This document shows positions 9,274-22,100 of a stretch of DNA of 47,345 bases, piece by piece. This stretch comes from a virus. The translations under genes and the position numbers were made by a program. A model generated the notes under the pieces. It was not told the DNA's origin and did no database searches. It saw only the letters and a list, made by a program, of their open reading frames with translations. Positions within the stretch are counted from its first letter, which is position 1. The number at the start of each line of letters is the position of its first letter. The DNA lies in the IMG/VR virus record IMGVR_UViG_3300009008_000068, positions 1 to 47,345 of that record, one strand, 5' to 3'.

Positions 9274-10179
9274 TTATGCCATGAGATCCAAAAACTGCTC
9301 GGTTACATCATCCTCATAAGCCCACTCCAACGCTGAGATCCCGGCTTCATCAGGAGCCATCAAAATAGGAACTCCGCTACTGGTATTGAGAAACAAGGTC
9401 TCATCGACATCTGCAATCAGATTCTGCACCCTGTGGGATTCTGCAAATCGTTCTTTATCGAATGAGTCCAGCCCTTCGAGGACACCGCCGAACGCTTGCT
9501 GCAAGACCTCATTCTTTTCGTTCTCCAACTGTTCCCTCAGGTCACAGAGCTTGAGGATCTTGAACTCCATGCGCTGGAGCTTCTCTTTGATCTCCTGGTT
9601 GCACCAAGACCTGACCTGCTCAAAGATTCTTGCGATCACCGCATGGTCATCATTTAAGTCTTTGCGCCCGCCAACCCTTCTGGGGGCATAGCGCACCAGA
9701 TTCAAGTATCCCCCGGGACTCGGCCCGAAGCCGCTGCTGGGCATGTCTTCGGGTGAGCCATCCATCTCATTAGTCGTATCGTAATCTCTGCTCTCGGGGG
9801 CTGCTACGCCCCCATACGGGTACTTGTGGTTATAGACAGGGGCACCATTAGCATCCGTCCCCACAATCTCCGACTGACTCGGGTAGAAGAACTGAGAGAT
9901 GTCGAGGGGGTTTCCCCCCTGTGCAATGTAAGCTTTGAGCATCTTTTCCAAGGAAGACCCCGGAGTAACGCTGATCGAAATCCTATTCTCAGTTCTATCT
10001 ACTCGCCCCGACACGGGATCGGCAACACTTTCGTATTCGATCTCAATCTTGCCTATTCTGCTGATCTCGGCGTCAATGACTCGGATTCGTTTTGCCACAT
10101 CCCGCCGTTCCCTGAGGACATAGTTACGAACTCCTCGCCAATACCCAACTCTGAATCGTGCCATTGCTCCAAACGACAT
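9274..10179 (-). CDS. Virion protein of unknown function, 301 residues
   Basis: I do not recognise a family. The N-terminus is basic and arginine-rich (RVGYWRGVRNYVLRERRD), followed by a beta segment (~45-75), a Gly/Pro/Asp-rich stretch (~110-165), then a helical, charged part with possible coiled coil (residues ~195-235, rich in Glu/Lys/Gln). The C-terminus is acidic. The start at 10179 has GGAGG 7 nt upstream; a second Met at residue 6 is possible but less well placed. It lies 2 nt after the 906-residue gene and upstream of the gp25-like gene, so a baseplate role is likely from context alone. Confidence 0.7.
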   Translation of the reverse strand: MSFGAMARFRVGYWRGVRNYVLRERRDVAKRIRVIDAEISRIGKIEIEYESVADPVSGRVDRTENRISISVTPGSSLEKMLKAYIAQGGNPLDISQFFYPSQSEIVGTDANGAPVYNHKYPYGGVAAPESRDYDTTNEMDGSPEDMPSSGFGPSPGGYLNLVRYAPRRVGGRKDLNDDHAVIARIFEQVRSWCNQEIKEKLQRMEFKILKLCDLREQLENEKNEVLQQAFGGVLEGLDSFDKERFAESHRVQNLIADVDETLFLNTSSGVPILMAPDEAGISALEWAYEDDVTEQFLDLMA

Positions 10180-10181
10180 TC

Positions 10182-12902
10182 TTAATCCTCCGATGCGAGC
10201 AGGTCAGTAATCAACTCCGTCGCCGGAATGGGTGCCAGTGGAAGTACCAACAACGCCCCAGCACCATAAGCAGCGGCACTATCCGCAGGTTTGTCCTCTG
10301 CAGACTGAAAATCAGAAAGGACACCATCAGTTCCGTCCGAGAAGGTCAAAAGAACATAACCTGATGGGATCTCCAAAAGCTGAAGGGACTGAATAAGCTG
10401 GTTGATCTTGCGAATGAACATTTGGAGTTCGAGCACCCGTGCCTGTATGAAGTTGATGTACGACAACAGGGCATCCCCCACCGCTTTGATGCTTTCAGCA
10501 ATTGCCTTGAGCCAGTTCTCGATAGCTTTCATGAAATCCATGAACTTTGGCAATTGGGGGAAGAAGCGGAAAGCTTCCCACTCACCCGAGCCTCTTTTCC
10601 GGAACCCTGCGGCCACCAGGTTCAAGACCATCTTGGCTTCGTCATACATATCGGTAGTGATCATGGTCCGAACAAATGCCACTTGCTGACTCGCCTCGTC
10701 GAAAAAGACAGGTGTATGGGCAGCGGCAGGGTACCTCGATTCTGCAGGTGCCAGGGGGTTCGTGTAGGGGACATAGTAATTGACATCATCGATTGTCTCT
10801 TCCTTATAAGAAAAAATCGTGATGGCATCGAGTTCGTCTTTAACCTCAGGACTCAGGTCAGACATCGGAATCCAAAAGTCTTTGTCTTGACGGGCGGGTT
10901 CCGCTTTGTAGTCGTATTTGACCATTGTGCTGGTATAGGACTCTTCTTCCGAAATGAACACCGTGCTAGGAAGATTTTCCCCAAAAACTTGATAAGGGTT
11001 CGCCGCAAGCCCGTATTCATCTTCCCTGGAATAGGCCGCTTCGAGGATAGTTTGTTCTGTTTTATCCCCAGCCACGAATCCGAGTTCCGTTTCCCTCAGC
11101 TTCTTGGTCTCATTAACCATTCTTTCTTCGAGTGCAGGCATTGGCCTACCCATCAACTCGTACAGTTCCAAAGCAACCGCACGGGCTTTCCGGATCAAGT
11201 ATGTTCTGAATGAGGTGACCGACCGTTTGCTGTCGGAGTACCGATCCCAATAATTGTCCCCCATGATCTTGACCAGCAATTCCGAGAACCCCTCTAACCC
11301 TGTAGTGGAATCGGCCACCGCAGAATAGGGCAAAATCTTCTGAGAAGTTCCAGCCCTGATTGCTGTCAGGTCGTCGGCATCAAACTCAGTCATATCATCA
11401 AGAGGCGTGTAATCTGGGCGACTCAACGCCAAAACAATCACCGCAGCCTCAACTGCCTGCAAGAATTGATAGGTGATCTCATTGGGGAACGTGAGAACTA
11501 ATGGGACTGAGGGGTTGCCAACATCATCGAAATAGGGGGCATCCCCATCCGCATCGGGCACAAACTGAACAGAAACCGGACCTTCAGACGGGATCGTATC
11601 GAGACTCAAATCGAACTTGTACGCAAAAGACTCATCAGAAGGGGAACCCAACAACCCCACGCTATTCTCAATCAGGTCACTGCAAGCCCTGACCCGGGCA
11701 TAAAAGGTTGTTGGATGTCCGTTGTCTTCAATAATGAACTCACCGTCTTCCAACACGAAATCGGCGTCTTTGGGGAGATCTTTCAAAGCCAGAGAGATCG
11801 TGTAGGAAGAACCAGGGGAGAATGCGGAAGCAAGCTGCCCGACCATGAATGTCCGTTGTAGGTAATAGTCGTAGCTGCCGTCTGGGTTCTCAAGTTTGAG
11901 ATTCTCAAGAGGAATCAATGCCTTGCCTGGATCAGAGTCTGAGACCTGACCAAAGACTCTGACCGCTCCCTCCTTCACGGTACCGTCAGCCCCAATGGAA
12001 TTGTCCAACCAAATATCTTCGTTGACCTTTAATTGATCGCCGCCACCCCAAAGCACTACCGGGGTTCCGTCGTATTTCTGAACGAATCCTGTTTCTCTCT
12101 CTTTCTTCTGGTTCCCCTCTGCATCCTCTTTGGTCTGCTTCGAGCTTTCCTTTGGGCGATCATACATGAGCTTGATGCCCTCAGGCACCGTGGAGACCTC
12201 AACAATGAAACCATCCACAGGAGGAACAACCCCGGTACCAATACTGGTAAGCTCAGGCTGAATGGGCTTCGGAACTTCCCATGTCAGGTTCGCTACCGCT
12301 GGGGGCTTCTTCCCCATTCCACTGGAAAAGAGGGGGCCAAAACTGAAAATGCTCATCCCATCGGTACCATATTCCGCAGCTAGATTGATCGGTTGTGGCA
12401 ACGGGTTCATGTTCGATTTAAAATCAAACATCTTCATGAACGCCCTGATAATCCGCTTGAGTTTCTGTACCTCAGAGACATCCACGGTGGCATAGAAAAA
12501 CAAAGCAAGCGTTTTCGTTCTGGGGGAAACATTGGGGCGGTTGGGGTCTTTCCAATCTGTGAGCCTGCCAACCATTCTCTTTTCGTATTCTGTGAAACCT
12601 CCCTTCAGATTCTCAAATGGGTAACTGAAATACACCTCCGACCAATCGCCTACAGCGTATGCCCCGGACTGTTGAAGGTCTTTCACGTAGGATTTGATCT
12701 CTTCAACGATTGCGGCCACGATTGCCGAGATCGGGTCTATGTAAGACGGAATAAAGGCTTTGGCCAGTTCCAACGCTTGAACTGCAATATCCAATAGGTC
12801 AATCAAAAAGGTCGCAACGGTATTTACGTCGTCTTTCCAATCATCCCAATCGTCGGGCCACTCCCAAGGTTTACCGCCCGTCCATTTTCCAATTTCGGCC
12901 AT
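10182..12902 (-). CDS. Large virion protein of unknown function, 906 residues
   Basis: Not recognised. The N-terminus is Trp/Asp-rich (GKPWEWPDDWDDW near residues 10-22), followed by a helical, hydrophobic segment (~28-75) containing SYIDPISAIVAAIVEEIKSY, which could pack in a coiled coil or touch a membrane. The middle is beta-rich with Pro-containing linkers (residues ~200-480). Near residues 565-660 and again at 780-850 it is helical; the last region includes a leucine/isoleucine-rich stretch (INFIQARVLELQMFIRKINQ). Nothing suggests an enzyme. It starts 1 nt after the small 77-residue gene and lies in the baseplate cluster, so it is probably a baseplate component. Its ribosome site is weak (G-rich, inside the upstream gene). 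Confidence 0.75.
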   Translation of the reverse strand: MAEIGKWTGGKPWEWPDDWDDWKDDVNTVATFLIDLLDIAVQALELAKAFIPSYIDPISAIVAAIVEEIKSYVKDLQQSGAYAVGDWSEVYFSYPFENLKGGFTEYEKRMVGRLTDWKDPNRPNVSPRTKTLALFFYATVDVSEVQKLKRIIRAFMKMFDFKSNMNPLPQPINLAAEYGTDGMSIFSFGPLFSSGMGKKPPAVANLTWEVPKPIQPELTSIGTGVVPPVDGFIVEVSTVPEGIKLMYDRPKESSKQTKEDAEGNQKKERETGFVQKYDGTPVVLWGGGDQLKVNEDIWLDNSIGADGTVKEGAVRVFGQVSDSDPGKALIPLENLKLENPDGSYDYYLQRTFMVGQLASAFSPGSSYTISLALKDLPKDADFVLEDGEFIIEDNGHPTTFYARVRACSDLIENSVGLLGSPSDESFAYKFDLSLDTIPSEGPVSVQFVPDADGDAPYFDDVGNPSVPLVLTFPNEITYQFLQAVEAAVIVLALSRPDYTPLDDMTEFDADDLTAIRAGTSQKILPYSAVADSTTGLEGFSELLVKIMGDNYWDRYSDSKRSVTSFRTYLIRKARAVALELYELMGRPMPALEERMVNETKKLRETELGFVAGDKTEQTILEAAYSREDEYGLAANPYQVFGENLPSTVFISEEESYTSTMVKYDYKAEPARQDKDFWIPMSDLSPEVKDELDAITIFSYKEETIDDVNYYVPYTNPLAPAESRYPAAAHTPVFFDEASQQVAFVRTMITTDMYDEAKMVLNLVAAGFRKRGSGEWEAFRFFPQLPKFMDFMKAIENWLKAIAESIKAVGDALLSYINFIQARVLELQMFIRKINQLIQSLQLLEIPSGYVLLTFSDGTDGVLSDFQSAEDKPADSAAAYGAGALLVLPLAPIPATELITDLLASED

Positions 12903-12903
12903 C

Positions 12904-13137
12904 TTACATCCCGCCCCCGTGTTCCAAACGGGCTAGTTTCTCTTTGGCTTGTTCCAAAGAAACCATATCTGCATCCAACTGAGTCTGCAGAAGCCCTCGC
13001 AGTTTCAGAAGGATCTGTTCCTGCCCTTTCATTTTCGGGGTTTGTCTTTTGCCGCCCTTCAATTTACCCCATTGCCCCAGCTTGACGCCCTTCTTCTCCA
13101 ACTCGGCAAAGAGTTCTTCGTGTGTTTTAGCTGTCAT
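12904..13137 (-). CDS. Small charged protein, 77 residues
   Basis: Begins inside the last codons of the giant gene (11-nt overlap) and ends 1 nt before the 906-residue gene. It is rich in Lys, Gln, Glu and Leu: residues ~1-30 are basic (KKGVKLGQWGKLKGGKRQ), and residues ~38-72 form one long amphipathic helix, probably a coiled coil (LKLRGLLQTQLDADMVSLEQ). Its tight packing between two large genes makes it a real gene. It may be a small assembly factor or a connector peptide. No family recognised. Confidence 0.7.
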   Translation of the reverse strand: MTAKTHEELFAELEKKGVKLGQWGKLKGGKRQTPKMKGQEQILLKLRGLLQTQLDADMVSLEQAKEKLARLEHGGGM

Positions 13138-16100
13138 CCAACCCCTTCTTCTGCATCAGGTATTCAAACTCTTGTTCTTTCAACTCAGGGATCTCCTCGT
13201 CAAAACGAGAAATCGCCACCAGAGTCCCATTCTTACGATTTGTTCTCAAAGTCAGCCATGAATTCCGCAAAGCTCGAATCCGATCACTGGTATTGAGTAA
13301 GACATCGACTCGATCTGGGAGCACCGGTCGAACCGCAGATGGAGGGGGCGAAGAGGTAACATCTTCGTACCCCGTGTACGGAGTTTCACCCGGCCCCACT
13401 GTTTTGACTCCAAACCCAGTCCCATCACTGGTCAACTGATCCAGCCGCTCATCCAAATCCCAGAAACGCCGATCCAGAATCGAGAGACAATCGTAGTCGC
13501 TCCCAAAGGGCACGATGGTAGTTTGCCCAATGATGTCTGTGAGAAGTGAATTGGGGAAGATTCCTTTCCCGGTATCGGGAACTCCCAGAACTCCCAGATC
13601 GAAAATATGGTCGTCCCGCTGGAATACGAAATAGTTGCCGCCCTTATCCCCGGAAATTGCGGCTCTAAATTGCTCAATCAAAGAGAGAGTCCGTTCCCGG
13701 TTCGCCAAAATGAAGTTCGCCGCTTCGGTAGAGAACAGTGAAGAGGGTCGAATCACTTTGTAAGAGAAAGGTCGGATGGAGTGATTGCTTTCGGCAAAGG
13801 AATCGGGATCAACTGCAGGTGCGCCCGCATCGTCCAAACCGGCCAACATCGTCGGACGAAGATCAACCTGCCCTTCCTCATCGTCCACGAGATTCAACAA
13901 GGAGCCGTGGATGGTGGGATAAATGGCATACCCGTGTTCTTCCTGTGCGGTTACATTCTCGGGGAAAATTACATCATTCGCCTTGATTCCCCCGAACTCA
14001 CAAGTGCCATCCAACTCCAACTGAGAGTTGGCATCGTCTACCAAGGTCACTCGATAGAAGCCCCGGTTGTCATCCAACGGTGAGGGCGTACTGGTATCGT
14101 AGAAGGCAGGGTCTTGCCCTGCTCTCGGAGCAACTGCTAAGTCCCCATATGGCCTGGACCCCCATTCGGGAATCGTCGTGACCCCACCCGGGCCTGCAGC
14201 CTGTCCCGCAGGATCAACAAGCACAATGTCATCGACTTGTACCCCTCTGGCTGCAAAAGTTCCGGCAGCCGGGGTATCATCCTTGAGCTTATTCATTCTG
14301 GCTACATAAGTGCTCCCGACAATGCTATCTACATAGCCACCGGTCTGGGAATCGTAGTTGGCCAGAGTTTCTGTGACTACCTGGTCAGTTAGGAGATCAA
14401 GCAGTTGTTCTGCCGATTGCTCCTGAGGGACAATGGGTCTTCTCAGGTAAATTTCAAACCAGTAATCTTGATACTGGCCCAAAGCCACATCAGCGAGGAA
14501 AGTCGGGTCCGTTAGCCCTGGGGCTGCCAGATGCAGGGTGTGCTGATCTAATTTGCGGAGTACCCTCGCCTCCTCGACAAGTTCGACAGGACGGGGGTGA
14601 TCTGCGGTCATATCCACCCGCAAGAGTCTGAAGATGTCACCTCCCCAGATGTTCACGCTCGGGTCATCGAAGCCCCCCAATTGAGTTCCATTGTAAAGTA
14701 AACCTCCCCTGAAGTAGGGCGAATCCGAAGGGAATTGGAAATTCTGGGCTGTAACAATTCCAACCTGCTTGGCAGTGGCACCCGTTTGGTATGCTGTCAT
14801 TCGACCCCGACGAATCTCATAAGCGTATCGGAGCGGACTCAAAGCATCGTTCAAATCTGTCTGGAGGTCGTGGAACCGTCGGATTCTCCGCACTTGGAGT
14901 TTCACGGTCTCATCGTAACCGCCCATACGGAACCCGATCTCTCCCGCCCCTACTGCGGGAGTTGTTGCAGCAACAACTCTTTGATCCCCGAGACTGTCCG
15001 CTGCCAAGTTCTGGGTCGGGATGGGCCATGAGGGTTCCGTGAAGATGCCACTCTTGGCCCAGAACCCATTTGTCCCTACATTCGGTTGGACAGGAGTCGG
15101 TGCAATCGCTGTGAAAGTCGCCTCTGTCGAAAGGACATCACCGGGGAGGAAACAGGTTACACCCTTGTTCACCCGGATCTGGAACCACGCATCTCCAACA
15201 ACACTGATGCCTTTCTTGAACTCGGAGATGTCCATCAATGTTGGGATGTCACTGAAAACAGGAGTATCTGTCGGCGTTACGAATGTCGTGCTCGCAGTTG
15301 CTGCTGTCGTGCCGATGACAATGGACTCTGCTGTGCCGACTACAGCCTTGATGTCCAGGTAGGTTCCCGCTGCCCCATAGGTATCGTACATGAACTCTTG
15401 AGGGGTTGTCCCGGTTGTGATGGTGATCCCCGCAAAACCGTAAACTGCTCTCTGAGTGCCTCCGGTATCATCAACAAAACCCACAACGTTATTTGCAGGG
15501 AAACCAGTTTCGGCATCGCCCATGTCAATAGTGAAGTAGGACATCCCTGAAGCCGTCATCCCAGCAGAGAGGAGATCCCAGAACTGTGTTTGTTCGTTCA
15601 AAACCGTGATCGGGGTGCCGTCTTTATCCCGAAATTCACCTGCACCCGTGTTCACTGCCAACTGGAATCTGCCATATTCTGCGGCACCCACCGTTCCATT
15701 CACGGAAGTATACTCTGCACTGACCGACTCAGAGTTGACCCCGTTGAGACTCGTGATGAAGTACACTCTCCCTGTTGCTTCAAAAGCATGTCCCGCACCA
15801 ACACTGAAAAGGTTATCCACCCGCACCCTTCGGTTTGCCATGTCGATTGCAGGAGAAGTGTGTCCCGCAGTTCCGCCGGTACCGCCCGTGCCTGCCTGCC
15901 CAATCGTAAAGGTGGTCGGCGTAAAGCTGGCAGCACCCACCGTGAAACTTCCGTTCAAGGAATTTTCAGTATGGTTGGCGATCAAAACTGTGCCGCCAAT
16001 GCTCAGACCATGGTTTGTCGCCGTAGAGAACACTGCATCAGGGGCCACCGAAGAGGAAACAATGTTGACCTTGACGACGGCTCTGGTATCGATCTTGGGG

Positions 16101-19100
16101 AATTGGATCTCTGCCCAACCACCGCCCCCAGCCACAGCTTCCAGGGTCACGGCTCTCACAGCATCATTTGTGAGAGTGCCAACACCGGTGATGGAGTTTG
16201 CCTCAACTGCATGGCGTGTGAGATACGTCCCGGCTTTTATCGTTCCTGCAACCGTCGCCCCCTCCTCAACGACAACAACATCTCCGTGTTGTACCTTCCC
16301 CAGACCCCCTCCCAAACCAGCCGCCACATCGACATTTGTGATGATACTCTGTGTGGCGTTCTGGATATCTCCTGTACCATCGCAGATAATCCCCAAATCT
16401 CCAGCCACAAGCTCAGTTTGGTCGTAAGCCATTGAAGGAACCATAGAGAAGGTCGCAGCCTGTGTCACCTCGATGGCCATGTTGCCACACATATGAGTGA
16501 AAACCGGAGCAAGGGGGGCTGCATACCCATGTCCTGGGTTCAATGTGGTCACGCCTGTAACCAAACCCGCAGCATCTACAACGGCCAATCCCACATACCC
16601 ATAGCCAGGACCAGCATCCCCAATTGTTACATCTACATAGCCACCTAAATAGCCCGATCCAGGCCCGGTCACAGTTACGTTGTCGATCTGACCGACAAGT
16701 TGGGTCGCAGTAGCACTTGCCAAAGCACCAGGGCCACCAGCATTGAAGCCCTCAAAGCCCATGGCTCGAACAATTCCCAACTCATCCCCGGCACCAGGGG
16801 CAGAGGCAGCATTCCAGACCCCGACTCCTCGTGTCACACCGGTATTGGGATCAAGGGCAGTGTCATCTCTTTCAAGGAAGGTCAAAGGATAGTTCGGGCC
16901 AAAGTTAATGTCCCGATTGATATTACTGGTAACATCCCCTTCCACAACATTCTGGTCAACAAGCAGACTACAACCCATATGCTGTTTGCCGTAGGCATGG
17001 ATAGCTGTTCGATCACGAGCATACCGAGTATCCAAGACCTCTTTGAAAGAGAGCCTGTCATTCTCCACAAAAGCCGTGGCGGATTCCCCAGACACGGTGT
17101 CCAAAGACAATGTGTAATCAAACTCATAGTTGGTCGTACAAACAGGGACTCCTCCGTCATTAGGAAGTTCAGGGTGCCCTCCCGGTAGATTGAGAACTGC
17201 GGAAGCCCCGATGCCTGTTATCACGATTTGTTTAGCCGAAATCGTCACCGTGAGACCGGGTATCGCCGCATCCCCCGTCACTGTATGAACACCTGCCGCC
17301 TGACCCGCAATCAGAATCTCTCCCAATGAAACTGTAAACGTCGCATAGTCTCCCGGCCAGAACCCGCCCAGTGCTTCTCGCACAAAGAGTCTGATCTTCA
17401 GGACATTGTTCGGATTTGCGGCCAGAATTGTATTCAACCCTCCGGTTCCTGGTGGCCCACCTGTCCCGTCGTCCAACGCAAGTTGCGGGGTAGTGGTGAA
17501 ATCAAAGGTCAACACCTCAGCACCAGGTGTTGAATCGTTTATGATCAAGACTCCAGAAGTTGTCGGGGGCAACGGAGGTGGTGGGTCTCCGACAACCCAG
17601 ACATATGGAGTCTCATCGTGCATGTAGCCAACGAAGTTTTCCAACTCGTATTTGATGACACTGCCCACCGGAGTTTGTGTGACGAAACGGGGTGGCTCGA
17701 TCATACTGTACGTGTTGAGGCCATTGCGCTGCACACGCCCAATAGACAGGATGCCCTGTGACCCCTCAGGAATCTCAGGCGTCCCCGTATCAATCTCCAT
17801 AAATAGGAGATCGTAAGCACGGGCATCTTCGACTCCGACTGCTACAGCACTCCCAAGAGGATTCGTCACCGGGTCGTAAAGCTGAGTTGTCAACAGAGCC
17901 GCCGGTGAAATGTCCCCTGCAAGAGAAGTACGGATCGCCCCATCATTAGCCAGAATCTCATCAGGATAGACGAAATCCCATGCGGGAGGTGGGGGCGTGG
18001 GGAACGGTGACGCAAATGAAACCGTCGTGATAATCTCGCCCGCAAGCACCTGAGCGTCGCCCAAAGCCATCAATTCCGTGTCGTTGCCACCCAAATAGGG
18101 AATCGAATAGTCACCCGTGTCATCCGTAGGAAGCCCCTCCAGGGCCGGGATCAACAACGGCTTTGTCATACTGTTGGAGAACTCTACGTCCACCTGGAGT
18201 GCTTCGCCGGGACTAGGGGGACTCTGCCCAAACCAATTCTGAAGGTTGAACCCCAACAATGGAATCGGGTCATCTCCACCGGGGAGAGACTTGTCAATCA
18301 GAATCCCGGATTTCTTCTTGAGGCCAACATCAAAGCCTTCCCTGTAGGCAGGCATCGACTGCATGAACTTCGTGAAATCCTCTTCGGTCGGCGGGTCTTC
18401 TGTCTCCTCTGCACTCCCACCCGGAGGAATAATGTAGAACGTGTCTCCCTTCTCCAATTCCAAGATGGTACCGCTGGACGGGGTTTCAAGCTGTTGGAGC
18501 ATGGCCGCATTGGTAATCGGGGTCGCACCCCCGACTGGAGTCAAAGTCTTGAAGGTGATGACACATCCGTAAAGCACCTGATGTACAAAGACTCCCGACA
18601 TCTGTGCCAACAAACCACCAAGGATCTGTTGCGGAGAGCCGACTGCGAACAAAGTTCCATCGGGACGCCCAAAAGCAACCTGCGCCCGTGGGGAGAACGC
18701 CCCAAACAAAGGATGAGACAGAGGGGGTAGATGGAGTTCTGGATCACCCGTGGTCAAATCCAAGAGACCCGTGCCAGGGGGCGTCGTATTCTGAGCTTGC
18801 AATTGAGCCGCATCCGGCCAACCTGTTTCCGGGTTGACGGGGAAGTCGGGGAGATGCAAGGGAGTCGCAATAAGACAAGGTACAAGGATCGGGTTGGGCG
18901 GGTACCCTGTCCCCAGTGCATCCGCCGGAATACCTCTCGGGAAATACCCCCAGATGCGTGCTCGTGGCATTCTTTTGGCCACTACAACATCTCGAATATC
19001 AGTGATCGCAGGAATGACGGGGTTGCCGATCTGTCCAATCGGAGTCTTCCAAGTTCGCTGCCAATCCCAATCGACTAGGCGCAGGAAAGAGAATGATCCG

Positions 19101-22100
19101 TAGTCTCCTCCCTCCAAATCCGATTCGATCCCTGGAGAGGCCGTCAGGTACCCACGAGAAAGCTCAGGGAAGATCCGAGAAAACTCATTAGGATCATAGA
19201 GCGGCTCATAGTTACCCTTGGCCGAGAATCTGATGAATGGGAACGGGTTCCAGGTAACCGAGGTTTTCCCCAACGAGGTCATCACGATATCATCGACATC
19301 GTTTTCGATAGCCCCCCGCTGACGAACAATCAATGAGTCCAAGGAATATCCGCTCATGAACCGCCCCAATACGGCACCATCAACCAATTGCGCCGAGTTC
19401 GGGTTCACAATGTTGTCATCAAACAGAACTGGAACATCCCAATTGGACGCCTCCTCCTGAAAGACTTCGGAGAAGACACTTCGAGGATTCAAGATGCCCG
19501 TGAACTGATCCTCATAGCCGGGAGGCGCATACTCTTTATCTCTCCCCACAAAGAATCGAATCTTGCCGTCACGATCACCGACAACTTCGCCGGTGATTGT
19601 TTCTTTGATCTGCTCCAGGGCACCTACAGTTTGGCAATAGAAGTCGAGGAACCCTCTAGCTGCCCGATCTTTGTCAGTTAGATCAGTTCGCTTTGTATCT
19701 ATCCCGGCTGCCCCGGCATCGTAGTTCTCGGGACTACCAAAGAACGGTACCACCGGCCCACCAGTTGTTCCTTGTTCAGATTTGCTGGCTTCCAAAATCT
19801 CACGAGCCGCCTGCCCGGTATAAGAGGCAAAGGGGATGACCCGACAGTAAAAGGAGTCGGGATTGCTGAACGTGTATGAGCCTTGCAAGAAAGCTCCGAG
19901 GAACCCATTCTCCTCAGATGGTGGAGTCGCAAACCGATACTGGTAACGGACCCGAGGTAATGTGACCATCCCGTCTGCTTTGATCGGAGCCAGAATCTTC
20001 TCTTTCGTGTACCGCAGCGTCAACGTCTGCCCCGACAACATGGGTAACTCAACGGGATCAATCAGGGAGACTGCCCCGGTCGCATAGTCGAGGTCATAGC
20101 CCACACCTTGTATCAAAGTGCGCCCCGGAAGCGTATTGCCAGCCGAATCTTGCTCACCCCAAATGACAAGTTCCACGGGACGATCTTGATACACCGGGGC
20201 TATCCCGAGGAAGTCTCTGGGGGTCGGTGGATAAACTGGTCGCACAGAGATTCTAACTGTATTCCGATAGTCTCGGTACCCACGCAAGAAGGGTGTCGTA
20301 ACATTGATGATCGTCTTGGTAACTTCCTCGTTCATGTCGGCAGCAGCAATGACGTGGGGACAGCCCCCTACCTCAATAATGTGCCCTGGTACTGCCCATT
20401 GAAGAAGGTTGCCTTCAATAACGATGTTGGACTGCCCTCGATCTGCAGGTTCCCAATCCTGTGTAACCGTGAGCATGAACCCATCGTCTGCGCCAGTGAC
20501 CGTCACGGGATGTTCAGCATCTACCGTGCTTGTGATCGGGCGATCAGTCAGCACCGTCAACACATCTTTCCCGGGTGCCCGTGATCCCGCTTCTGCGGTT
20601 GTGGCAGGATAAAAACCTACGGTCGTTGTATCCGTGTTCCCATCGTACACGCATGTTTTAATGTAGAAGGGGGCCGGTCCCAACCGCAGAAGCATTCCGG
20701 GCAACACATCCCCAGTGCGATCCCCAATCAAAGCGAAATCATCGGCACCCGACTCGATGAAGAAGGGGGGGCGGTAGATTGGAATTACCGGCGTCGTGTA
20801 TGCTTGCTCCCCACCAAAGGACTCCAATACGGCGTAGCTGGTCTTGACCACGACGGTCGTCGCCACCGCATCCCTGAACTCCATGAAGTCGTTGGCCATG
20901 TCGTAAGTCGTATCCGAAACCCCGAAGTTTGCCAGAATCGTGTCACGGTACGTTGTCGGCTCCAGAGCCGTAAACAATGTTCTGGTGAATCCCGCAGAGT
21001 CCGCAGGGTTAAAGGAGTATCTTCGGTCATTTACCCTTGTGCAAACTTCGCCTCTCACATACAAGGGCAGGAAGTCCAATCGGAAGATCTCGTTCCCATC
21101 GTCGTCCAGTTTCTTGTTCCCATCGGGGCCAGCTTGATAGTATTCAGCCTCGACTATCTTGTATTCGCCCAACGGTTTCGTGAAAGAGATGCCCCCATTG
21201 ATGGGGTTCACCACCACATCCAACCCACTCTCAGTGATCATCCGCTCAACGAAATATGCTGTCGTTGTTCCCCCAAAGGCTGTCATGTCGGTAGCGCAGA
21301 TATTGAGATTGCCCCATTTATCGTACTCCACCGTGCGAGAAGCCAAAAGGCTCGGGGTCAAAAACGAGGCTTCCCAACGCACCACCGAGGACTCATAGTT
21401 GGTCAAGAGACTCGAATTGAACTTCAACTCCCCGGTAGTTGTCAGGTACTCAACAGCGGTTGGATTGCTGCTGAAAGAGGAAACTGGAACCAGCCCACTT
21501 CCATGTGAATACAAAGTGGTTCCAACTCGAACAGTAAAGGCTTCATCGTCGAAACGTGTATGCTGGGCATGGCTTGCTGCAGCCCCGGGCACAAACAAAG
21601 AGCCGTTCGCCAATGTCCCAAGTTCTTGAACCGGTAGCTCTACTAGAGTAGCGGTATTCGTGGCAATCAAGGTTGCTGAAGCCGCTGCTGTTGCCCCATG
21701 GCTCAAACCATATCGGAAATTGATCTCTCTTCCGCTCTCCAAAGCACCCGCCATATCCGCAGTCAATCTGGAGGCCGACTGCGCTGCCGCATCTTCGGGA
21801 ACCGTCCCCAACGGCGACAAAACTCGAATCTTGAATGGTTCCTCGGGCAAATGGTTGAAGTTCTCACTGATGACATCGGCAACAATAGCCGGGTTGTATG
21901 TCCCCGTCGGGATGCCCTCGTAAACTTCCCACGCAATCGGAGCGATCCCGGAATCCGCAGGGAACGAAGGGGAAACCACGATATGATCCCCATCTGTGAC
22001 AGATTGGATCTCATAAGACCCCGCAGAATCCCCGGACAGAACCTTAATCCGATAGCCTGCAGCCACCTCAAGGGCAATAAAGTCGTCGGCTCCAGTAGGG

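Noticed and set aside
15855-16080. Taking the FCCH-like module as evidence of ubiquitin-activating chemistry
   Set aside because: Only a small beta module resembling a non-catalytic E1 subdomain is present; no adenylation or catalytic cysteine domain exists in these structural proteins.
15606-16427. Long plus-strand open frame opposite the giant gene
   Set aside because: Ala/Pro/Val-rich complement of the Gly/Thr-rich giant protein; no ribosome site or family resemblance.
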